Shown in pieces: positions 11,201 to 18,639 of a stretch of 52,053 nucleotides of DNA. Every line of letters starts with the position of its first letter. Positions within the stretch are counted from its first letter, which is position 1. Origin of the DNA: a virus; the IMG/VR virus record IMGVR_UViG_3300001282_000014, positions 1 to 52,053 of that record; one strand, written 5' to 3'. The position numbers were made by a program, and so were the translations under genes. The notes beneath the pieces were generated by a model that ran no database searches, was not told where the DNA came from, and saw only the letters and a program-made list of their open reading frames with translations.

Positions 11201-12084
11201 ATAAAATATCAATACAATATTTTGATAAATCTAAAAACCCTGTTGGTAAAATAGAAGACGTGCAAAGAAGTGAGTTTGAATATTTAACAAATATGGGTGC
11301 TTGGGGAAAATATAAACAATCTTATTTTGCTGATGGCGGATTTATGAATAATGTTTACGCTAAAGGTGGAGATTTAAAAGGCAAATTTTTAGCTGAAATC
11401 GGAGTTCCTTACAATTTTGAATATGTTGTTGAAGATGAGTACGAATTTTCTCGATTTTTATCAAAAGCCTTAACTAATAAATTTAATTTCGGAAACGGTG
11501 CTTGGGGTATTAAAATAGTAAAACCATTATTTGAGAAAAACTACGGGCAAAAAATAGTTGTTGAAATTGACATACCTTTAGGTGTAACTCAAGGTGGCGG
11601 GTTAGATAAGTTTGACGTTTTAGAATTTATGTCAAAAACATTAACTAAAAAATGGTTTGGTAACGGTGTTTGGAGTGTTGAAGTTGTTAATAGTTATGCT
11701 GACGGTGCTATGTTAGACGACAACGAGGGGTTTATGAAAGCAGATAACGAAAACAATTACAGATACCCTGAAAGAGAAGTTCACGTTGATACTCTTGACG
11801 AGCCAATTGACTTGACTAATAAAGTAAGTCGCATAAGTGGCAAGATTGATACTCTTGACGAGCCAATTGATTTAAAAAGTAATGTAAGTCGCAGAACTAA
11901 CGATGTTGTAATTAGAACGCTTGACGAAAGTGCTGATTTGAATGACGACAAAAGAGTAAGAGCAAGAATGAGTTACAATCCAAAAGACAGAAACCCTGAC
12001 AAACTTTTAAGTGTAAACCCAAGAGCGTTTGAGTTCATAAAGGATTTACCAATGCCTACATCAAACACACATAAAAACGATTAA
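5281..12084 (+). CDS. giant modular protein with repeated [FY]A[DKN]GG motifs, 2267 aa
   Basis: The largest gene here. Residues 1-110 are Lys/Ala-rich and basic (VAKVKQVAKAKK), like nucleic-acid-binding tails. Next comes a GESWKDAMERA helix that recurs at the C-terminus of the following gene. The rest is a chain of small alpha/beta modules separated by about two dozen short motifs such as LAKGG (223-226), FADGG (313-317), YANGG and YAKGG. Several are paired as ADGG-(about 20 aa)-YANGG or ADGG-FMNNV-YAKGG. Modules are duplicated internally (GSDILDG/GSDVLNG copies near 1177 and 1496; a tandem FGNGAWGIKIV/FGNGVWSVEVV pair near 2075-2135). The C-terminus has three TLDEPIDL-type repeats. No catalytic motif is clear. 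It resembles phage polyvalent proteins, or a polyprotein processed at Gly-Gly sites. Confidence 0.85.
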   Translation: MNLTLLKKYETLEISKVSEKDQKTLEQVKKLLNNFEETNEAKNKVGEQILDQVIKLNPDAVKKPQVVAQKVAKVKQVAKAKKVTQAKKPATTSTAKTSGNNIMSVAKEIQKAGESWKDAMERAKTVLKERRGQVAEQKKTELEKLLALVRTKKELQGFANSDIKRDAVREAKVKGARFVTKEGSTSNAYGTFPNKLGRKYWETRDRHSDRLAPNYPKDMPLLAKGGNVSNEEKLLKELHKLQRDLNSSRLSTYREGDDSQEEKDRTRERESKLARFNEILKVLRESDAKFANGGSLPFMTDPNFGNFQNTGSFADGGDLDKYKLELYDMDYAFISSPKLSELKKEFANEIKNKGYKVFDLPTSHPDYKRGNKWGLFKPKSFELGGAFMTTDLAGHSGGGTGGLNADMPLSGVSGTNYTGLVGETGAMSSGELFMDGGAMAQNQQVINDASQSYVNYYLGEGASQGIYKDGGSIPNNYEGRTPEDVWNNWDLSQKLHFLSDHTEEVYGKASVKGETNNEINEFFGKLIYEKYDDLPINIKVALVMHTTRGQYASGGALKDVDDNLYVSISKTEDDYWFITSKPTTKKQAEEMANLVTPMRGEVNDVKTVGQVKAHSKVIYENGGAFAPSVSNGTEFMSGVYANGGSMSEDISECKKLVSAFCKEFGDKFGLNEEAILEKVKFRDYLGNGASVFVSLSVTSNVEDLKVGETRPTGGYIIFTSDINPNGVTGKDDIARTYSIDIEIKGVKRYTQRRTEEGRYFKSYNYGRTIEEAMDKTDTKIIYDLYSLEKKDDLKFKMSSLFADGGAFAPSISNGTQFMNGVYANGGSVNDSVIDELWNGYASAVLFTETDSDSGEPLDSEYSVSDFDKETVTSTKKMLADYYSENKDAIEESGLDLDTIGNDIWYTRSRQGVGFFDHSLDEEVEEKLTKGAEALGEYPSVETYDGKISVRGGKVFAKGGKIKVGGDDFTFLLDLSDKELQERLELVNKQKTINAKKYFEAKDKKENTSKIEEAGTRLDNQWYAIVEARSIKNFAKGGFVGTVEFNVGDTVWQKDEKRYATVMNNYGDPINGDYGELRLDTTGNTLIFTSDKEYNTTGYNLIKLGEKGDTGKFTPEVLEDMKASANRLIESRRQGKDKEGVAYYQEVYKRLLDGEFDSMAGGAKATASNKKSSVDYTYVPNKDVKELSVVVKGELKKLMGSDILDGVYVKNSAKSTAKSTAKVDANAVFAKMLKDAKEAKIGKTKRFTVTDLKKLNLEMVQKLVEAGYTEQQIRNIIFGYAFDNEIVADNELEYDKGIFSYEDTYVKSKIEGLVEAQKNKEFAVGIEYPDFDWQGIIKKYKISSKPKDITEKQKGTSGSTENYYEVFVGENIVIGHNYGYKWLDADGKVLSNYMEEDKKVSDPTKQNAWQKERGQKAGFNGGWWTIISSKIEIIDDVLKTLLAQKGSYCKEIQFYDDSLPKALKENKIDFELGGDFAPNVSDGTQFMGDVYAKGGKLTKYIDHDDIKSVTLKLKGKVVTVAGSDVLNGANILKDGGDLSKIANYVGKNDVVSVELKNGETIKPANGYWVKKGAEPLSAPSSKPVSKTGARFKFEVGDKVMVDDSGYVTSFTEFDLSKPAEIIDRSVSKMGGKTYYFYKLKMADGRTAFNQAEQSKLTLAQNTTPTSKKDVNKLVAPKGYVFVNSGSHRATQQINRSDVKYISLYSFGGSNTSAGTTIMFMTENDYEKIKGVRGVSPAKSYLSAKSQWFSRQEDKKLDTLFREIEQKESFGYADGGSTDEVAKIKVSSPDGKYVDTWYITKDTDTTHFYISNSTESKGVPYHVGQFRSEVFYEDLRSWLKGGTNIDGKEYKTNSYAKGGEMQGNNIDAELQDFDLDNLDPIETMQYNHFVKSSGKVGALQVLINSVEGDYSQLSPELAELAEMQLSTEEWDEMTNEQIREEYSYAKGGDVEERLVGSFYYDSRKDKTFRIIYSDKDKISIQYFDKSKNPVGKIEDVQRSEFEYLTNMGAWGKYKQSYFADGGFMNNVYAKGGDLKGKFLAEIGVPYNFEYVVEDEYEFSRFLSKALTNKFNFGNGAWGIKIVKPLFEKNYGQKIVVEIDIPLGVTQGGGLDKFDVLEFMSKTLTKKWFGNGVWSVEVVNSYADGAMLDDNEGFMKADNENNYRYPEREVHVDTLDEPIDLTNKVSRISGKIDTLDEPIDLKSNVSRRTNDVVIRTLDESADLNDDKRVRARMSYNPKDRNPDKLLSVNPRAFEFIKDLPMPTSNTHKND

Positions 12085-12096
12085 TTTAAAAATACT

Positions 12097-15000
12097 ATGA
12101 AGTTATTTAATAAAACAATAGACAGACAATTATTCAATCAATATTCACTTGGTAGTAACCTCTCTAAACAAGAGGTTGTTGTCAAGATATTCAATCCTAT
12201 GGGGAATGGAAGCTGGTATATTTTAAATTCTGACCCCAATGACCCTGATTATCTTTGGGCTATTGTAGATTTAGGATATGGTGCTGAAGTAGGTTCAGTA
12301 AGCCGTAGCGACCTTGAAACGTATAGAGGTCGATTTGGATTAGGATTTGAGCGTGATTTAGGTTTTGACCCAATTAACGCTGAAGAACTTTATAACGGTT
12401 TGAGAGAGGGTAAATTTTACGCTGACGGTGGCAACATTGAAAGTTTCAGCGATAACCAACGTATGATTATGAATCAAAACGTTGAGGTAGAACATCATCA
12501 CGAGGAATTGGAAGATATTTTAGAAGATAAAGTTCCTGTTCCTGCTTGGGTAGTTGCAAAAATGGAAACTGCAACGCAAAACCTTTCCGACATTACTCAT
12601 TACCTTGACGGTAAAAAAGAGTTGATGGAGGAAGAAAACGAAGAAGAGGACGAAGACGAGGAAGAGGACGAGGAAGAGGACGAAGACCAAGACGATATTA
12701 AAAATCAAAATGTTGTCGAACCAATAAACGTGTCTGCGGGAACTAAAGCAGAATTGACTAAAAAATTTACTGACGATGCTTTGGGTAATTTTAAAGGTTT
12801 CTTGAAAGGTATGGAGGGAGTTGACTTGCGTGAAGACTACACGTTTGATTACAAGGACGAACAATACGAAGTTGAGCCAATTGTTAACTCTGATGAAAAC
12901 GGTGTTTCAAATGCCGTGTTTAGCATTTTTGACGGAGACGGAGAAGAAGTTGGGGAAGTTACTTATAGCCGTGACGGTGGAAAACAAAAGTTTACTGCTA
13001 ATTCGGAATTTTTCGGTTGGAATAATGCAAAGTTTGAAGACGGTGGGTTTATGAATAATGTTTACGCTGACGGGGGAGAAATAAGTCTTTGGAAAGCAGA
13101 GCCAAATAACAAACCTGAAAAATTAAAAACTTTTAAATCATTACGGGCTTATAATACTTATATGAATAAAAACCGTGAATTTTTTAGAGATGAACATTCT
13201 AAAAACGGAACAGGATTTTATGGTTTTGAAGCAGATGTAACTGAAAAAGAAGTTGAAAGCAGTATAGAAAATCTATATGATTCTAATAATAAATATGCTA
13301 ACGGTGGATATTTTGACGGAACTATACCGAAAGTTTCTACTTATATGAGTAATTATGCTAAAGGCGGAGAAGTTGCCAAAGCAGAAATTCTTGGTTTGAG
13401 TAAAAACATAATGGGAACTACTGATATTGAAATGAAAATTTCAGGAATGAGAAAATCTCAAGACTTTAGTGTTTACCCAATTGGTAAAGATGATACAGAC
13501 CAAATTATTACAATTCAATCTGAAACAAGAATTGGTAAAATAGATTTGTCAACAGGTCGTGGATTAATGAGCCAAAGTCATTCTAACGGTGCTTACTTTG
13601 TACATTTTCAAATGGACAATCTTACTAAATTTACTGTAAGCGAAAGCGACTTAGAAGAATTGAAAATGTACATTTTTAAAACTGCGGGTTCTAATGTTGG
13701 AAGTTCAATTGTAAAATCTGACAATTCAGGGGCTTCGGGCGTTTATGAAGACGGTGGTTCTGTAAAAAGAACAAGGCGAACAAAAAACCAAATAAGGAAA
13801 GACGAATACAATAAAGAAGTTGATTTATATAATTGGTATATTGTAAATTTTTTAGAAAATAAAGTAGAATCAGGATTTGAATATAAAGAAGATGCTGTTG
13901 ACTTACTTTCTGATTATGATGGAGATAAAAATTTTAAAGTAGTATCTAAAAAAACCTTAAAAACTTTAGGAATTGAAATACCTAATGAAAATTGGAAATA
14001 TGCTGACGGTGGCTTTATGAATAATGTTTACGCTAAAGGCGGTAAAATTGATAACTCACATAATTATCGATTATTAGATAGATTACGTTCAGATAACGAT
14101 TATTTTTTAGGTAATGGAAACAGGTCTGAAAAACATTTGTGGGCGGGTAATGTAGATGCTCAAATAAAAGAAATGAAGCGTTTGTGGAATAACTTACCTG
14201 AAGATGCAAAACCTGAATGGTTAAGTATGGATGATATTTTAGAATACGAACAAAAAATGAAAAAGCAATACGCTGACGGTGGCTTTATGAATAATGTTTA
14301 TGCTGACGGTGGTAGAGTTAGTAATGAAGACTACGAACAAAGACTTCAATATTTAAAAATGATGAAGAACAATGAACCTACTGATTTAGGTAAATACAGA
14401 ATTGACAAAGAAATCAGAGAAATAAATACAATTTTAAACCATAGAGGAAATCTAAAAAATTCTTACGCCAAAGGCGGAAGTTTAGAAGATAAACTGACTA
14501 AACTTGAAAACAAAAAATCTGAATTAGAATCAAAATTATTTGAAGCTAAATTAAAAGAATATAAAGTTATAGAAAATATGGGTTGGGGTGCAGGTATGAG
14601 AAGAAGTAAGGTTAGTATCAGCACAAGACAAACAGATTCTTTAAAAGAAAGAATTAAACTTGTGGAAAAGGAAATAGAGCAAACCAAAATAGATATTTTG
14701 CCAAAAAAACCTAAATACATTCTTAAAGCAGACATCAAAACCGTTACACTTAAACGTAATGGCAAGGAGGTTACTTACAGTGGTGCTGATGTTCTAAATG
14801 GTGCTAACGTACTTGCGAAAGGCGGAGATTTGACTTCAAAAGCAAATTACATTCCAAAACGTGATGTAGTTTCTGTTGAGTTGAAAGATGGAACTACCGT
14901 TAAGCCTGTAAATGGGTATTGGGTTAAGAAAGGTACTGAACCAATTGGAGGACAACCAACGCCTACTTCTTCAGGAAAATCAGAACCTAAAATTAGTACA

Positions 15001-15636
15001 ACTGAAATTAGAAAAGATGCAAGAGGTAATTGGAGAGCGGAAAACACAGTAGATGATTTTAACGGTTACGATTGGAGAATATCTACCGTTAAAACTTATA
15101 GTGGTAATTTAGTTTCTTCTGCTCAAGGAGGTAAAACAGAGCCGACAGGAACAAAAGGTTATAGTATTTTTAAATATACTATGTATCAAGACCCAAATCA
15201 TACTTTAGAAGTTTCTAAACCAAAAAGATTGACTGATAAGGTAGTTTCTGAACAACACGAAAAAGCATTAGCCAAGTTCAAAAAGTTTATGGAAACAGGA
15301 ATGTTCAAAGGCGGAGGTAAAATCTCCAACTTTGATAAACTTTCTGATAAAGTAGCAAAAGAATACGAGGGAATACCTGTTAAGAGCAAATACCAAGAGC
15401 AATATGGTAGATACTATTCTAAAGAAGAAGCACAGGAAGTTGGCGATAAAGTTGCGGGAAAAGTAAAGGCTATGCAATCTGCTAAAAAGATGTCAGGCGG
15501 TAGTACAGACGGTAAAAAATCAAATAGCGGAGCAGAAACCCTAAAAAAAGCAAATGATTTAGCTAAAAAAATCCGTATGGATGGAGAGAGTTGGAACAAT
15601 GCTAAAAAAAGAGCCTTTGCCCAATTAAAAAAATAG
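12097..15636 (+). CDS. second giant modular GG-motif protein, 1179 aa
   Basis: Starts 12 nt after the previous stop and is its shorter paralogue. It has about 14 [FY]A[DKN]GG motifs, including three ADGG-FMNNV-YA[DK]GG cassettes (nt 13032-13078, 14002-14042 and 14272-14312) that are nearly identical at DNA level. An acidic EDEEEDEEE run lies near residues 180-205. Residues about 873-950 duplicate a module of the 2267-aa protein (TVTLKRNGKEV, GADVLNGANVL, NGYWVKKG). The C-terminus carries DGESWNNAKKRAFAQLKK, matching the GESWKDAMERA helix of the larger protein. No membrane segment or enzyme motif is seen. It is probably a virion-core, scaffold or injected protein acting with its neighbour (inference). 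Confidence 0.85.
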   Translation: MKLFNKTIDRQLFNQYSLGSNLSKQEVVVKIFNPMGNGSWYILNSDPNDPDYLWAIVDLGYGAEVGSVSRSDLETYRGRFGLGFERDLGFDPINAEELYNGLREGKFYADGGNIESFSDNQRMIMNQNVEVEHHHEELEDILEDKVPVPAWVVAKMETATQNLSDITHYLDGKKELMEEENEEEDEDEEEDEEEDEDQDDIKNQNVVEPINVSAGTKAELTKKFTDDALGNFKGFLKGMEGVDLREDYTFDYKDEQYEVEPIVNSDENGVSNAVFSIFDGDGEEVGEVTYSRDGGKQKFTANSEFFGWNNAKFEDGGFMNNVYADGGEISLWKAEPNNKPEKLKTFKSLRAYNTYMNKNREFFRDEHSKNGTGFYGFEADVTEKEVESSIENLYDSNNKYANGGYFDGTIPKVSTYMSNYAKGGEVAKAEILGLSKNIMGTTDIEMKISGMRKSQDFSVYPIGKDDTDQIITIQSETRIGKIDLSTGRGLMSQSHSNGAYFVHFQMDNLTKFTVSESDLEELKMYIFKTAGSNVGSSIVKSDNSGASGVYEDGGSVKRTRRTKNQIRKDEYNKEVDLYNWYIVNFLENKVESGFEYKEDAVDLLSDYDGDKNFKVVSKKTLKTLGIEIPNENWKYADGGFMNNVYAKGGKIDNSHNYRLLDRLRSDNDYFLGNGNRSEKHLWAGNVDAQIKEMKRLWNNLPEDAKPEWLSMDDILEYEQKMKKQYADGGFMNNVYADGGRVSNEDYEQRLQYLKMMKNNEPTDLGKYRIDKEIREINTILNHRGNLKNSYAKGGSLEDKLTKLENKKSELESKLFEAKLKEYKVIENMGWGAGMRRSKVSISTRQTDSLKERIKLVEKEIEQTKIDILPKKPKYILKADIKTVTLKRNGKEVTYSGADVLNGANVLAKGGDLTSKANYIPKRDVVSVELKDGTTVKPVNGYWVKKGTEPIGGQPTPTSSGKSEPKISTTEIRKDARGNWRAENTVDDFNGYDWRISTVKTYSGNLVSSAQGGKTEPTGTKGYSIFKYTMYQDPNHTLEVSKPKRLTDKVVSEQHEKALAKFKKFMETGMFKGGGKISNFDKLSDKVAKEYEGIPVKSKYQEQYGRYYSKEEAQEVGDKVAGKVKAMQSAKKMSGGSTDGKKSNSGAETLKKANDLAKKIRMDGESWNNAKKRAFAQLKK

Positions 15637-15655
15637 TACGAAAACAGATGTAATA

Positions 15656-15675
15656 TGTCCGACACCAAGCGGACA
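15656..15675 (+). other. hairpin after the giant-gene operon
   Basis: TGTCCG and CGGACA form a 6-bp perfect stem with an 8-nt loop, 20 nt after the stop of the giant gene. It is followed by an A-run rather than a T-run on the + strand, so it is not a canonical intrinsic terminator. It may be a processing or mRNA 3'-end structure. Confidence 0.35.
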
Positions 15676-15746
15676 AAAAATAATAGCAGAAAGCCTGTTA
15701 GAAACATAAAAAAAGACAATTATTTTAAAAACAAGGCATTAATTAC

Positions 15747-15773
15747 TTGTTTATCAAAATTTTATTATATTTG
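15747..15773 (+). promoter_or_regulatory. Bacteroidota-type promoter for the membrane-protein block
   Basis: TTG at 15747-15749, a 16-bp spacer and TATATTTG at 15766-15773 match the Flavobacterium/Bacteroides pattern TTG ... TAnnTTTG. The spacer is at the short end of the usual range. It lies 32 nt before the ATG at 15806, in a 169-bp gap that otherwise holds only the hairpin above. Confidence 0.6.
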
Positions 15774-15805
15774 TAGATTAAATTAACTTTATTAAGTACA
15801 ATACT

Positions 15806-16372
15806 ATGGAAACAATTAATGGATTATTAAGAGCGTTGGATAACAAAGTACCCGCTTCAATGGCTAAAAGAATAGACGGTTTGCAAAAACTGAATGTGAA
15901 ATTAGAAACCGCAAGAAGCGAACACGATGCTAACCCGACAGAGGCTTCTCAAGATGCGTTAGACGAGATTATAGAATTTATCAAAGACACCCAAGAGGAT
16001 GTTCAAGAAGATTTAGAAACTCTTGTAGAGCAAAAAAGAAGTGCTAATTTAAAAGCACAGGGAGAAGAGAAAAAAAGAAGAGAACAAGAGGCTTTAGCGA
16101 AAAGAGGAGAACAAGAGGCGTTAGCCAAAAGAAGAAAACAACAAGAGGAATTAGCAAATAGAAGAGCAAGTGAAAAAGCCCAAAAAGATGCTGAAGAATT
16201 GAGAGAAAAAGAAGATTTAGAGAAAAAAGAATCGGAAGAACAAGAATTAAAAACAGATGACGAAACTAAAACTGAAAAAAAATCAGGAATTGGTTGGGGA
16301 AGTTTGCTTTTAGGCGGTATTCTACTTGTAGCAACAGGTGGGGCAATAAAGTATTTCGGAAATAAAAAATAA
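15806..16372 (+). CDS. coiled-coil protein with C-terminal membrane anchor
   Basis: 188 aa. Residues ~1-85 are helical and residues ~85-150 form a highly charged Arg/Lys/Glu coiled coil (EALAKR repeated). Near the C-terminus a single hydrophobic segment (LLLGGILLVATGGAI) ends in a basic tail. It is the first gene after the promoter and the opening member of the long run of single-TM proteins. The layout (helical rod then C-terminal anchor) matches the gene at 38240. Likely a virion or host-membrane structural protein; no family recognised. Confidence 0.75.
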   Translation: METINGLLRALDNKVPASMAKRIDGLQKLNVKLETARSEHDANPTEASQDALDEIIEFIKDTQEDVQEDLETLVEQKRSANLKAQGEEKKRREQEALAKRGEQEALAKRRKQQEELANRRASEKAQKDAEELREKEDLEKKESEEQELKTDDETKTEKKSGIGWGSLLLGGILLVATGGAIKYFGNKK

Positions 16373-16539
16373 TGAGCAAAGCGCAAAAAATTTTATTAGT
16401 AGTAGGCATTTTAGGTGTTGCTTTCGGAGGCTTTGTCTTGGCGAAGTATCTTACTCGTAATGTTAGAAAAATTCGAGGTGGAACAGTCACTTTTCAAAAG
16501 TTTGACACACCGCCAATAGAAGAACCTTTATCTGAATAA
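16372..16539 (+). CDS. small single-TM protein, 55 aa
   Basis: The ATG overlaps the preceding stop (TAATG). An N-terminal hydrophobic helix (KILLVVGILGVAFGGFVLA) is followed by a basic stretch and a Pro/Glu tail ending EEPLSE. Its short length, coupling and composition fit the surrounding family of small membrane proteins. Confidence 0.7.
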   Translation: MSKAQKILLVVGILGVAFGGFVLAKYLTRNVRKIRGGTVTFQKFDTPPIEEPLSE

Positions 16540-16541
16540 TT

Positions 16542-17240
16542 ATGGGAAAGTACACGACAGTTGCGATTAAAGTGCCTGATATTAATAGAAGTTTTGCACA
16601 ATCAAATTATAAATACTCTAACCCCGATGTTATAAGAGTTAACAATTTACTTATAGATGAAATCAATAAGTCATTTGGAAGCTATGTTACAAAGTGGGGA
16701 ATTGAATTTGAAATTGATGATTCAATAATTATAGGTTTTATTGCTACCGAAAGTGGCGGTATTAATTCTCCTCCGAATAAATATGATGCGACAGGTCTTA
16801 TGCAGATGACTCCAAACACAGTTTGGGAAATTTTGGCAAAATGGCAAGTTATGGTCAATTCCCCGCTATCTACTAAAGCAAAATCTTTTTTCAATAAAGC
16901 GATTCCGTCAAGTAAAAATTTCAACGCTAATGTACTTCCGAGTTCGGCAGTAAAAAGCGAAATACGCAAAGCATTACAAAATAATCCTGAATTCAATATA
17001 GCAATTGGTACTGCTAATTTAAGATGGCTTTTAGAAGCATTTAAAGAGGGCAACGTTGCGAGTATGAATAAAGTTATGGTTTCCTACAATGCGGGTTACT
17101 ATGCTATGAGAAATAAGGTAAAAGGTGCTTTAACAACTCAACAATTAATCAATAATAAATCTATTCCTTTGGAAAGCAGAGGTTATTTATTAAAAATGTT
17201 AGGCGTAAACGGTTTTTTAGACCTATGGTTTAAAAAGTAA
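16542..17240 (+). CDS. lytic transglycosylase, SLT/lysozyme-like fold
   Basis: 232 aa. The catalytic Glu is in ATESGG (Glu70), followed by the substrate-groove motif GLMQM (85-89) and a YNAG motif near residue 185, the standard order of family-1-type soluble lytic transglycosylases that cleave the glycan strand of peptidoglycan. No signal peptide or obvious membrane segment is seen, unlike the second transglycosylase at 18019. It starts 2 nt after the previous stop. In phages such enzymes usually sit on the virion and open the wall during entry. It is separate from the lysis cassette at 27.5 kb, which supports an entry role (inference). Confidence 0.88.
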   Translation: MGKYTTVAIKVPDINRSFAQSNYKYSNPDVIRVNNLLIDEINKSFGSYVTKWGIEFEIDDSIIIGFIATESGGINSPPNKYDATGLMQMTPNTVWEILAKWQVMVNSPLSTKAKSFFNKAIPSSKNFNANVLPSSAVKSEIRKALQNNPEFNIAIGTANLRWLLEAFKEGNVASMNKVMVSYNAGYYAMRNKVKGALTTQQLINNKSIPLESRGYLLKMLGVNGFLDLWFKK

Positions 17241-17324
17241 TTATAAACAAAAACAAGAAACAAAACAACAACCTAATTAAGTAATGATAAATTTAAAAAA
17301 TATAAACAATTAAATATTAAAATT

Positions 17325-17579
17325 ATGAAAAAAGGTTATTTAGTAGGTGGTTTAGCGATTGTAGGTGCAATAGCATTATTTATGTATTTAAAACCAAAAA
17401 ACAAAGCAAATTCAGAGGGTTTTTACGGGGCAAATGGTAAATTAACTACCAAAGGAGGTTCGACTTCAAAAGTTCAATTACAATGTAAAAGACCTAATGG
17501 AAGTTATTACTTACAACCATCAGGAGCAACTGCTTGTGTGTATGGTAGTGACACACCAATTCGTTACGTTGAAAATTAA
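17325..17579 (+). CDS. N-anchored small protein, NSEGF family, copy A
   Basis: 84 aa: an N-terminal TM helix (LVGGLAIVGAIALFMYL), a basic KPKNKA stop-transfer, then NSEGFYGANGKLTTKGG and a short two-Cys ectodomain ending RYVEN. It is a full-length paralogue of the gene at 33976: 62 nt are identical (17361-17422 and 34012-34073) although the genes are 16.6 kb apart. The conserved Cys residues and the KRPNGSYYL segment point to a small folded ectodomain. Function unknown; probably a virion membrane protein. Confidence 0.8.
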   Translation: MKKGYLVGGLAIVGAIALFMYLKPKNKANSEGFYGANGKLTTKGGSTSKVQLQCKRPNGSYYLQPSGATACVYGSDTPIRYVEN

Positions 17580-17590
17580 AAACAAAAAAA

Positions 17591-17722
17591 ATGGAAAAGA
17601 AATATATCGTAGGAGGTTTAGCCGTAGTAGGTGCTTTAGCATTATTAGCTTGGTATTTTACACCAAAGAAAAGTTCAGATAAATTCTTGAACGCAACAGG
17701 TGGTTGCGGTTGTGGGGCTTAA
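17591..17722 (+). CDS. tiny N-anchored protein with CGCG tail
   Basis: 43 aa: MEKKYIVGGLAVVGALALL is nearly the anchor of the NSEGF family, followed by KKSSDKFLNATGGCGCGA. The two Cys at the extreme C-terminus could bind metal or form disulfides. The start and anchor are supported by near identity to the genes at 33600 and 33976. Confidence 0.7.
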   Translation: MEKKYIVGGLAVVGALALLAWYFTPKKSSDKFLNATGGCGCGA

Positions 17723-17724
17723 TA

Positions 17725-18018
17725 ATGGCTTATAAAATTTTACCATATTCAAAAGCACAGGCGGATAAGTTGGGGGTTGAAATAAAGCCCTCAACAAACT
17801 CTGTTAAAAAAATTGATATTTTTAAAAATGGTAAAAAAATTGCTACAATAGGGGCTTCGGGTATGAATGATTACCCGACCTATTTGGAGAAAGAAAAAAA
17901 AGGGTATTTCCCGAAAGGATATGCTAAAGAAAGACGTAGATTGTATAAGCAACGCCACGAAAAAGACCGTCATAAAACAGGGTCGAATGGTTGGTATGCA
18001 GATAAAATATTGTGGTAA
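17725..18018 (+). CDS. small basic protein resembling DUF5754
   Basis: 97 aa, Lys/Arg/Tyr-rich, no TM. Motifs IFKNGKKIATIGASG, DYPTYLEKEKKG, ERRRLYKQRHEKDRH and a terminal GWYADKILW resemble a short protein family (DUF5754-like) that I remember from nucleocytoplasmic large DNA viruses and some phages. The match is from memory and needs a profile search. The ATG at 17725 is preferred over an upstream in-frame ATG at 17704, which lies inside the previous gene. The basic character suggests nucleic-acid contact in the virion (inference). Confidence 0.7.
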   Translation: MAYKILPYSKAQADKLGVEIKPSTNSVKKIDIFKNGKKIATIGASGMNDYPTYLEKEKKGYFPKGYAKERRRLYKQRHEKDRHKTGSNGWYADKILW

Positions 18019-18639
18019 ATGGCTCTAATATACGAAAATAAAGTTCCTGCTTCATACAGGATACCTTTTGTTAACAAGGTAAACGAAATTGCACCAAGAA
18101 TAGGGGTTGACCCTAATTGGTTAATGGCAATTATGTACTTTGAGAGCGCAGGTGGTTTTAGCCCGTCTATTACAAATTCATTAGGGTATGTAGGCTTAAT
18201 TCAATTTGGAGCATCGGCAAGAAAAACTTTAGGTGTTACAAAAGAGCAACTAAAGGCAATGACCGCAGTAGAGCAATTAGATTACGTTGAAAAATATTTT
18301 AATTTATATAAGGGTAAATACAAAACTTATATAGACACATATTTTGCAGTATTTTTTCCTTTAGCAATTGGAAAGCCCGATGATTGGGTAATTCAAGGCG
18401 GAGGTCTTACGGCAAAACAAATTTACGATGCGAACCCCGCTTTCCGAAATGTAAAAGACGGAAAATTGAGAGTTTGGGAAGTTAAAAAAACAATGTTAGA
18501 AAAACTGCCGAGCCAATGGCTACAAGACGGAAGTTTTAGTTTGGCAGTTAAAGCATACAAGAATTATATTGCAGTTGGTATATTATCAATATTGGCAGGA
18601 TTAACATTATATTATTATGGTAGAAGCAGTACAAAATAG
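18019..18639 (+). CDS. membrane-anchored lytic transglycosylase-like protein
   Basis: 206 aa. Lysozyme-like fold with FESAGG (Glu42) and GLIQF (59-63), the same signature order as the SLT enzyme at 16542. A C-terminal membrane helix (VGILSILAGLTLYYYG, ~187-203) ends in a short basic tail. The N-terminal catalytic domain plus C-terminal anchor would place the enzyme on a membrane surface, such as the virion internal membrane. The ATG directly follows the previous TAA. A second wall-degrading enzyme only 1.5 kb away suggests the two act together or on different wall layers. Confidence 0.82.
   Translation: MALIYENKVPASYRIPFVNKVNEIAPRIGVDPNWLMAIMYFESAGGFSPSITNSLGYVGLIQFGASARKTLGVTKEQLKAMTAVEQLDYVEKYFNLYKGKYKTYIDTYFAVFFPLAIGKPDDWVIQGGGLTAKQIYDANPAFRNVKDGKLRVWEVKKTMLEKLPSQWLQDGSFSLAVKAYKNYIAVGILSILAGLTLYYYGRSSTK

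Noticed and set aside
12520-12864. Open frame on the minus strand opposite the acidic run of the second giant gene
   Set aside because: It mirrors the GAA/GAG-rich coding sequence, giving a Phe/Leu/Val-rich product with no start context or independent support.
15268-15719. Overlapping minus-strand frames at the end of the giant gene and in the gap
   Set aside because: Low-complexity Leu/Phe/Ser shadow of Lys/Glu-rich coding sequence; no promoter and conflict with clear + strand genes.
16003-16490. Minus-strand frames opposite the coiled-coil and small TM genes
   Set aside because: Products are Ser/Phe/Cys-rich mirror images of charged coiled-coil codons; no domain or promoter.
17704-17724. 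Upstream ATG giving a longer form of the 17725 gene
   Set aside because: It lies inside the preceding CGCG-tail gene, and the ATG at 17725 sits 2 nt after that gene's stop, as for most neighbours.
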